DNA of 42,039 bases from contig JBMOLL010000109.1 in the NCBI GenBank assembly GCA_049325415.1, positions 1-42,039 of the forward strand, given 5' to 3'. The stretch comes from JBMOLL01 sp049325415 (GTDB lineage: Bacteria > Bacteroidota > Bacteroidia > Bacteroidales > GCA-2748055). A program made the translations under genes and the position numbers. The notes under the pieces were generated by a model. That model had not been told where the DNA came from. It saw only the letters and a list, made by a program, of their open reading frames with translations, and did no database searches. Every line of letters begins with the position of its first letter. Position 1 is the stretch's first letter. Shown here piece after piece: positions 36,409 through 42,039 of this stretch.

Positions 36409-38282
36409 TGAAGATATATAATACGACTATGATACGGAAATCAATAAATATCGGTCTGCTGCTTTCGGTACTGATCAGCCTGCCACTTTTTAACGGCTGC
36501 GAGAAGTTTCTTAACCCGGAGCAGGAAATTGCTATTACCGAAGACCAGCTTTATAAAGACTGGTACGAATACCGTGCGGTTGAAATGGGCTTATATGCCC
36601 TGCAGCAGGACCTGGTGGAACAACTTTTCATGCTTGGTGAACTGAGGGCAGATCTGCTGGATATTACCGCCAATGCAGATGCGGATATGGTGGAGATCTA
36701 CAACTTCAATCCATCGAAAGAGAATAAATATGTCTCTCCGGTTGGAATATTCAAACTGATCTCCGCATCCAACAATTTCATCAAGATCCTTCAGAAAGAA
36801 CATCCCGAAGTTCTGGACCCTGCCAGCCCGGTCACTAATTATGACCGGCTATACGGTGAAGCCATGTGTATGAGGGCATGGGCATATTTCAACGCGGTCA
36901 GGATCTATGGCAAAGTGCCCTTTATCCACGAATCGCTGACGACCATTGAAGAGATCGAGGCCTATGTGGAATCACCGGGAACCTATATCGACAGTGTGTA
37001 TATCAGTTTTTCCAAAGATGGCTATTATAACGATACCACCTTCAACGAGCCCATCGCACTGGAAAAACATTACTACGACCTCGACCTGGTAATTGATGTG
37101 TTTACCAACCAGCTCGAAAATGAAGTTAAAGCGGTTGGAGTTAATCATTACATTGATAACAACGACGCTTCCTGGGAAGTAACGATCTGGAATCCCTGGG
37201 CAATGCATGCCCTTCTCGGTCAGATGTACCTGACCCAGGGCGATCTTGTCAAGGCTGCCGATCATTTTCTCGCTATTATGACCAACACTTCTGAAAACTA
37301 CCGGTACCATATCGATGATTCCTTTGCCAACGGCGCCTGGACCGATATTTTCTCCAACATCGACAACAGGGAACATATTTTTACGATCTGGTTCAACAGG
37401 GCCAATTTCCAGCAAAACGATTTCCAGTACTTCTTCGAGCCCTGGACACCCAATAACTATATGCTGAAACCTTCCTACCCCGCTATTTTTAAATGGGAAA
37501 CCGTATGGAGATACCAGGAGTTTACTGCTCCTGCAAAACCAGCTGATGCCGAAATGACCTTTGAAGGTATTCCGACTGATTTTTACCGTGGCTACGGTGC
37601 CTCTTACCTCTATGTAAAGAACGGTATGCCTCTCAGTGGAATGGAATATGAAAACATGTTTATGCTCCGGGCTAAAGGCGACGATCGTAACTCAAGAGCG
37701 ATCATGGAAGGAGTTGATACTGTAGTCTTTAAATATTCCATAGGAAAGGAAAGATATGACCACGATGCCAACTATATTCTTTACCGTGCTGCAGGAATTC
37801 AGTTATACATGGCCGAGATATACACTTACTGGGCAACCATGATAAATGGGATCGTCAGGACGGAAACAGACAAAGCCCTCGGTATTTTAAATGACGGCAG
37901 CAATTATACCCTTGATGCCACCCGTGAGGAAATCGGGATCAGAGGTCGGGTTGGTCTCGGAAGTGGTGATGATGCTCTCACTGTAGGTAATATTAACTAT
38001 GTTCACGATCCATTTACCAATGAGATCACAGGCTATATTGATCTTTCAGGCGATTTTCCTGCAAAACAGGCCTACCTCGAAGAGCTGGTTCTGGATGAAA
38101 AGGCACGCGAACTGGCCTATGAAGGAGAACGTTTTTACGATCTGATGAGGATTGCCAAAAGACGAAATGATCCTTCTTTCCTTGCGAAAACCGTTGCTGC
38201 CAAATTCCCCGAAGCTAAAAGGGATGCTATCTACAACTACCTGCTGAACGAAGATAACTGGTATATCCATTATTTCGATTAA
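36408..38282 (+). CDS. SusD/RagB-type glycan-binding lipoprotein 2
   Basis: A 624-residue lipoprotein, longer than SusD 1 (493) and than the usual 500-600. The ATG at 36408 overlaps the SusC 2 stop by one base; an in-frame ATG at 36429 is an alternative that gives a shorter signal peptide, and both keep lipobox FNGC. SusD marks are FLNPEQEIAITEDQLYKDWY, CMRAWAYFNAVRIYGKVPFI, and C-terminal ARELAYEGERFYDLMRIAKR. Extra length lies in loops around residues 190-240 (acidic, Tyr-rich) and 480-560. Last gene of the seven-gene operon, followed by a terminator hairpin. Confidence 0.94.
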   Translation: MKIYNTTMIRKSINIGLLLSVLISLPLFNGCEKFLNPEQEIAITEDQLYKDWYEYRAVEMGLYALQQDLVEQLFMLGELRADLLDITANADADMVEIYNFNPSKENKYVSPVGIFKLISASNNFIKILQKEHPEVLDPASPVTNYDRLYGEAMCMRAWAYFNAVRIYGKVPFIHESLTTIEEIEAYVESPGTYIDSVYISFSKDGYYNDTTFNEPIALEKHYYDLDLVIDVFTNQLENEVKAVGVNHYIDNNDASWEVTIWNPWAMHALLGQMYLTQGDLVKAADHFLAIMTNTSENYRYHIDDSFANGAWTDIFSNIDNREHIFTIWFNRANFQQNDFQYFFEPWTPNNYMLKPSYPAIFKWETVWRYQEFTAPAKPADAEMTFEGIPTDFYRGYGASYLYVKNGMPLSGMEYENMFMLRAKGDDRNSRAIMEGVDTVVFKYSIGKERYDHDANYILYRAAGIQLYMAEIYTYWATMINGIVRTETDKALGILNDGSNYTLDATREEIGIRGRVGLGSGDDALTVGNINYVHDPFTNEITGYIDLSGDFPAKQAYLEELVLDEKARELAYEGERFYDLMRIAKRRNDPSFLAKTVAAKFPEAKRDAIYNYLLNEDNWYIHYFD

Positions 38283-38332
38283 GCATCAACCAACATAACA
38301 AAGTATTTTACTCACCTTGCTTATATTTCCGG

Positions 38333-38359
38333 AGGGTGGTCACTTTAAAGGGCCACCCT
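38333..38359 (+). terminator. Terminator of the FAS1/SusCD operon
   Basis: AGGGTGG (38333-38339) pairs with CCACCCT (38353-38359); the loop region contains the self-complementary CTTTAAAG. A T-rich tail (TCGTATTTT) follows, 51 bases after the SusD 2 stop. The 182-base gap to the next gene holds only this and the opposing terminator. Confidence 0.7.
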
Positions 38360-38400
38360 TCGTATTTTCGCACCTCGGTAAAGACTGGCGGCATAAAAAA

Positions 38401-38431
38401 CCCGGTATGACAGATTTGCGGTCATACCGGG
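38401..38431 (-). terminator. Terminator of the minus-strand GH5 gene
   Basis: An 11-base perfect stem (CCCGGTATGAC at 38401-38411, complement at 38421-38431), 9-base loop. AAAAAA at 38395-38400 becomes the U tract on the minus strand, 34 bases past the GH5 stop. Confidence 0.9.
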
Positions 38432-38464
38432 CACCGGAAAAACAAACGCTTATTCTTCGAATAA

Positions 38465-39422
38465 CTATTTTCCGGAATTCAGTTTTCTGATCATCTCCCT
38501 GGTTTTTAATCCCGATTCCTTCAAATCCGAATCCTTCCAGTTACCCTCTGTCGACGCAGTGGGATAGAGCATTGAGCAGGTTTCATTCTTATCGGAAACC
38601 GACCAGGTAACATTGCTGATCTTATTTGCCTGCATCCAGTCGATCCATTCCTGCCACGATTTGTAATTAATCGGGCCATCGCCGTTGGCAGACATACCGG
38701 CCGATTCAGCAACAAATACCGGAATCCCCTTCTTAAGCGCATAATTGCTCCTGTCCCGTAATTCCTGGCCATGTGAGTCGGCATAAAAATGTACGGTATA
38801 CATCAGATTGGAGTACCCGGTAATCGGATCATCGGCTACCAGGTGTATGTCCTGGTCCCAGTGCGGACTTCCGACCAGGATGACGTTGTCGGGATCGTAC
38901 TGGCGGATCACATCAATAACCTCAATAGAATACGCCTTCACTTCCTGCCATGACTGGAATACCGGTTCATTATAGATCTCATAGATCACATTCGGATACG
39001 CACCGTATTTCTGAGCCATCTCAGCAAAGAACTGCTTGGCAGCCTCCAGGTGCAAACCGTGACTGTGAAAATCGATAATAACATATATTCCATTGGCAAT
39101 GGCTGCGTCAACGACTTCTTCGATCACCCCCACCGACCATTCCGGATCTTTCATATACCCTTTATCGGGCTCCACTCCCATGGCAGCCCTTAATACACTG
39201 ATCTTCCAGTCACTGACAAGCCAATCGACCGTACCCCGGGTGTAGTACCTGGGCCAGAAGCAGTGCCAGCCAAAACTTACTCCGTTCAGTATACTGCTGA
39301 TTGGTCAGAAAGGTGCCTGAGACTGAAAGTGTACCGTGCTCTTTTACCGGCTGTGCATTGATTGAAACAGTAAGTGAAAGGAGAATGAAGCTCAGTAAAC
39401 TAATCGCGATTCTTGTTTTCAT
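38465..39422 (-). pseudogene. GH5 (subfamily 2-like) endoglucanase, broken by a frameshift
   Basis: The start (ATG 39422) gives a signal peptide ending INAQ and the conserved LSVSGTFLTNQQ, then leaves frame after 39294 and stops at about 39210. From 39292 the other frame continues the same protein: ILNGVSFGWHCFWPRYY, DWLVSDWKISVLRAAMGVE, then VIIDFHSHG, acid/base Glu in IYEIYNEPVFQSW, TVHFYADSHG, and nucleophile Glu in VFVAESAG. Relatives have about four extra residues (such as GxPV) at the junction, so roughly 11 bases appear to be missing. The rest of the barrel looks intact. It would have been a secreted beta-1,4-glucanase. No slippery sequence is visible, so a functional product would need a restart at the internal ATG (39181), which lacks the N-terminal strands. 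Confidence 0.85.
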
Positions 39423-39540
39423 TGACATTGGTATAAATATCCATATTTTAATTTGACAGTACTCCATGCTTTTACCGAACCTGAAAAGCAGGCCTGGTAT
39501 TTAAAGGTCGGGAAAGCCCAATGGTAACTGCCTTAAAAAA

Positions 39541-39568
39541 TAAGAGCCTGTATTGCTACAGGCTCTTA
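39541..39568 (-). terminator. Terminator of the T9SS-secreted protein gene
   Basis: A 12-base perfect stem (TAAGAGCCTGTA at 39541-39552, complement at 39557-39568) with loop TTGC. AAAAAA at 39535-39540 gives a U tract on the minus strand, 16 bases past the stop codon. Confidence 0.92.
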
Positions 39569-39584
39569 CTCTTAAAATGTGCTA

Positions 39585-42039
39585 TTACTGAAGGATCACT
39601 TTGTAAGTCCCCTTAACATTGTTGTCATCGCTGACAATGATGAAGTAGAGACCGGATCTTTCGTTGCTCATAGAGATTTCTTCCACTGAAGAACCTGCAA
39701 CATATTCGTTGACAAGAACTCCGACGGAATTGTAAACCTTAATATGGTTTCCGGCTTCAAGACCTGCAACATTTACAAGTCCGGATGTCGGGTTCGGGTA
39801 GACAGAGATGCCGTTGCCCATGTGATCCTTAACGGAGATCATGATAACATCAATGTCGTAGTAAACCACATTCAGGCCGTTACCCGAGGTAACCTGCAGA
39901 ACATCGTTCTCCACAAGTTTCTGGGTGCTTGTCTTGGCAGCACCAAGAGCATCCTGAACTTCCATGGTGGCAGCGGCAGCAGGAGTGAGATTACCTGTGA
40001 AGGTCGATACCGTGATGGTATTGTTAATTCCTTCTCCGGAGATCAGCATTCCAGACTGGTTTACATCATAAACAGAGGATAATACATAGGCCAGCCAGCC
40101 GGTAACATCCTGAAGTTCAAGATAGTAAAGCTTGGTTGTTGTTCCATCCTGTGAAGTAACGACAAGTTTGTCATCCAGCACTACCACACCCTCATTACGG
40201 TCATAGTCGGCCTTATCCTTCAGAACCATGGAGGCACCTGTAGCAGGTGTCAGGTTGGAAAGGAAAGCAGGAACAGTGATACCTCTCGGTACAGAACTTA
40301 TCAATGAGGTTTCCTGATCAACCGTAAATACGTCGGAGATAACAAATGCATCACTGGAGGTAGCGTTCGGAACAAGTTGATAAAGGATCTTTGTTGCACC
40401 ATCTTCAGCCACTACTTCAAAGTACATTTTATCGGAAGCGAGTACATCCACATAGGTGGTATCGAAGCTGAGCTTGGTCAGAGCAATATAAGCATCGTTC
40501 TCATCAACAACGGTCATATTGGCTCCTGCAGGAACGGTAACACCGGCAACTACAGCTTTCAGTGTTGTTCCGTAATCGAAGTTACTTACCGTTCCGGTTG
40601 CGCCGGTGACATTAACGGTATAGGTCGTCGAGGTCAGCACAGCGTCTTTGCTCAGTGAACCGCCATCGGTTACTTCAATGAAGTACCTTGACATATTCGA
40701 ACCGTCAGCTGAAATAACCAGGAGAGAGTCGCCATTTGCCAGAACGGTTGTACCGGTAATCTCGGTGCCGTCGTGTTTAACGATCAGGGTCTGGTTTTCC
40801 TGCTCCTTATAGATATTGGCGAGGAAATCCTCAACCGTTACGCCGGTGGCAGCACCAAGAATGGTTTCGTCCATGGTATAGCCTTCGGATACCTTGTACA
40901 GTACAGAAGCAACGGTAGATTTACCAACGGTAACGTCATACATGAAGTGTGAACCAAGACCGTCGGCAACGCGCAGGATGTCGGCCGGCCAGTAAACACC
41001 GATGGAGTTGTAGTAAGCACGGTCGGTCATTACCCACTCACTGGTAGCTGCATCGGTACCCCATGATTCACCCAAACCGGTTTTACCACTGTAGTACTGC
41101 GGCTTCCTGACATAGCCATTGATCTGCTGCAGAAGCAATCCGCCAATGGTCGGCTGACCTGTACCTACGCCACCCCAGGTGTCAATTAGTTCGAAGTCGT
41201 TGGGATCGGTAGCAGGTTTCAGACCTTCCTTAATGGAGTCACCGACTATTTTGAAAAGGTAGTAGTGAACACCGTTCCACTGCTGCAGAGCAGTCCAGTT
41301 ATTAACGGTTTCTCCCCACGGGTTGTGACCGAAGTCGATATCGCAGGCATTTTCTGCGGGCCAGTTACCGGCACCGTAGTAGCCATAAGAAGTACCAGTA
41401 CTGCGGATATCACCGATTACAAATACATCGCCGGACTGAACAATCGGGTTCACGTTCAGATCCTGAACAGCAATAGCAGGTTTCACTTCCCATTCAGCCT
41501 GTGTCTGCCACTTATAGCCTGGGATGTATTTTCCGTAGCGGTTGTTATAGTCACCGGCTGCAGAGAGAGAACCGATGGCACTTGCCGGGTTATCATTATA
41601 ACCGAAGAACAGCATGTAATTACTCAGGTCAATAGCTGCGGTTCCGGGGTTAACGATTTCCATGAAGGCATTCGCCCACTGTTCCTGCCAGATAATCTGC
41701 GAAAAGAAAGGCTCACCTGCCCAGGGCTGAGGATCCTTTTTCTTTTCCATCAGGACTTTGTAGGTCAGGATGGTAGTATCGTTCTCAGCATAGGAAGTGA
41801 AGGTTGTGGTTCTCTGTGCTGCGTTACCGGTAAGGCTGATGGCCCTGGTTACTTCAACCCTGGCATTATCGTCTTCATTCTTGGCAACGAGTGCGGGAAG
41901 CTTATCCACGCCTGCAGGAAGAACAACCTTATAGTCGTAGCTCGAACGGTTAAAGCTGGGGATAGTGTCACCCATCCAGCCATAGAGTCCCTTGTACATT
42001 TCAGGAATATCGGGCCAGGTAATAGCGCTCAGATAAGCG
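39585..42039 (-). CDS. Large T9SS-secreted multidomain protein with lamin-tail-like domain, 5' end outside window
   Basis: At least 817 residues on the minus strand; the frame stays open past the ATG at 41999 to the window edge (upstream residues AYLSAITWPDIPE), so the N-terminus is missing. Within the first 200 residues is a lamin-tail-like stretch (ANAFMEIVNPGTAAIDLSNY). The middle and C-terminal half contain about four similar units of 85-95 residues, each ending in a LVVxSxDGxxxxYYxxx-type strand (examples: LLVISADGSNMSRYFIEV, LVVTSQDGTTTKLYYLEL). The last 75 residues match the type A T9SS sorting domain: GISVYPNPTSGLVNVAG, then GLYFIIVSDDN and a basic-hydrophobic end. No catalytic domain is visible, so a surface-attached or released binding or structural protein is likely. 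Function unknown. Confidence 0.85.
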   Translation of the reverse strand, partial: AYLSAITWPDIPEMYKGLYGWMGDTIPSFNRSSYDYKVVLPAGVDKLPALVAKNEDDNARVEVTRAISLTGNAAQRTTTFTSYAENDTTILTYKVLMEKKKDPQPWAGEPFFSQIIWQEQWANAFMEIVNPGTAAIDLSNYMLFFGYNDNPASAIGSLSAAGDYNNRYGKYIPGYKWQTQAEWEVKPAIAVQDLNVNPIVQSGDVFVIGDIRSTGTSYGYYGAGNWPAENACDIDFGHNPWGETVNNWTALQQWNGVHYYLFKIVGDSIKEGLKPATDPNDFELIDTWGGVGTGQPTIGGLLLQQINGYVRKPQYYSGKTGLGESWGTDAATSEWVMTDRAYYNSIGVYWPADILRVADGLGSHFMYDVTVGKSTVASVLYKVSEGYTMDETILGAATGVTVEDFLANIYKEQENQTLIVKHDGTEITGTTVLANGDSLLVISADGSNMSRYFIEVTDGGSLSKDAVLTSTTYTVNVTGATGTVSNFDYGTTLKAVVAGVTVPAGANMTVVDENDAYIALTKLSFDTTYVDVLASDKMYFEVVAEDGATKILYQLVPNATSSDAFVISDVFTVDQETSLISSVPRGITVPAFLSNLTPATGASMVLKDKADYDRNEGVVVLDDKLVVTSQDGTTTKLYYLELQDVTGWLAYVLSSVYDVNQSGMLISGEGINNTITVSTFTGNLTPAAAATMEVQDALGAAKTSTQKLVENDVLQVTSGNGLNVVYYDIDVIMISVKDHMGNGISVYPNPTSGLVNVAGLEAGNHIKVYNSVGVLVNEYVAGSSVEEISMSNERSGLYFIIVSDDNNVKGTYKVILQ

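Noticed and set aside
39285..39300. Programmed ribosomal frameshift in the GH5 gene.
   Set aside because: No slippery heptamer or following hairpin is visible, and residues conserved in relatives are missing, which fits a deletion.
1..42039. Mobile element, CRISPR, phage or RNA-gene content.
   Set aside because: No transposase, integrase, repeat-spacer pattern, tRNA-like cloverleaf or rRNA stretch was seen on reading both strands.

Overview
The window reads as a plant-cell-wall (hemicellulose) degradation region of a member of the Bacteroidota. The evidence is two SusC/SusD outer-membrane pairs, a hybrid two-component system (HTCS), many lipobox-bearing secreted glycoside hydrolases, promoters resembling the Bacteroidota TAnnTTTG -7 element, and a protein ending in a type IX secretion (T9SS) sorting domain. 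The T9SS signal and the enzyme set suggest an environmental Bacteroidales/Marinilabiliales-like organism rather than a gut Bacteroides. That placement is inference. No rRNA, tRNA, CRISPR array, insertion sequence or phage gene was seen, and no gene-free stretch exceeds about 200 bases.

Layout, left to right. (1) 1-8101: a GH9 endoglucanase (minus strand, cut by the window edge) diverges from a LacI-type regulator; a 28-bp palindrome lies between them. The regulator heads lacI - GPH/MFS sugar symporter - GH10 xylanase - GH115 alpha-glucuronidase, a glucuronoxylan module that ends at a strong bidirectional terminator. (2) 8175-13464, minus strand: GH31 (with PA14 insert, alpha-xylosidase-like) followed by GH2 (beta-galactosidase-like), a pair suited to trimming xyloglucan side chains. 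(3) 13657-17790: a full-length HTCS sensor/regulator. (4) 17978-22903: a galactomannan operon of GH26 mannanase, GH5_7-like mannanase, cytoplasmic cellobiose/mannobiose 2-epimerase and GH27 alpha-galactosidase. (5) 23044-38282: a seven-gene operon, FAS1 lipoprotein - SusC - SusD - FAS1 lipoprotein - FAS1 lipoprotein - SusC - SusD. (6) 38465-42039, minus strand: a frameshifted GH5 endoglucanase and a partial multidomain T9SS-secreted protein.

Working model (inference): surface GH9, GH10, GH26 and GH5 enzymes cut cellulose-like, xylan and mannan backbones. The two SusCD pairs, possibly with the FAS1 lipoproteins as glycan-binding partners, import the oligosaccharides. GH115, GH31, GH2 and GH27 remove side groups. 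The inner-membrane symporter imports small sugars, and the 2-epimerase starts cytosolic mannobiose/cellobiose metabolism. LacI and HTCS give two separate control circuits. The most unusual part is the FAS1/SusCD operon: it has two transport pairs, three fasciclin lipoproteins, two of which carry a shared CBM6-like C-terminal module, and no enzyme within it.
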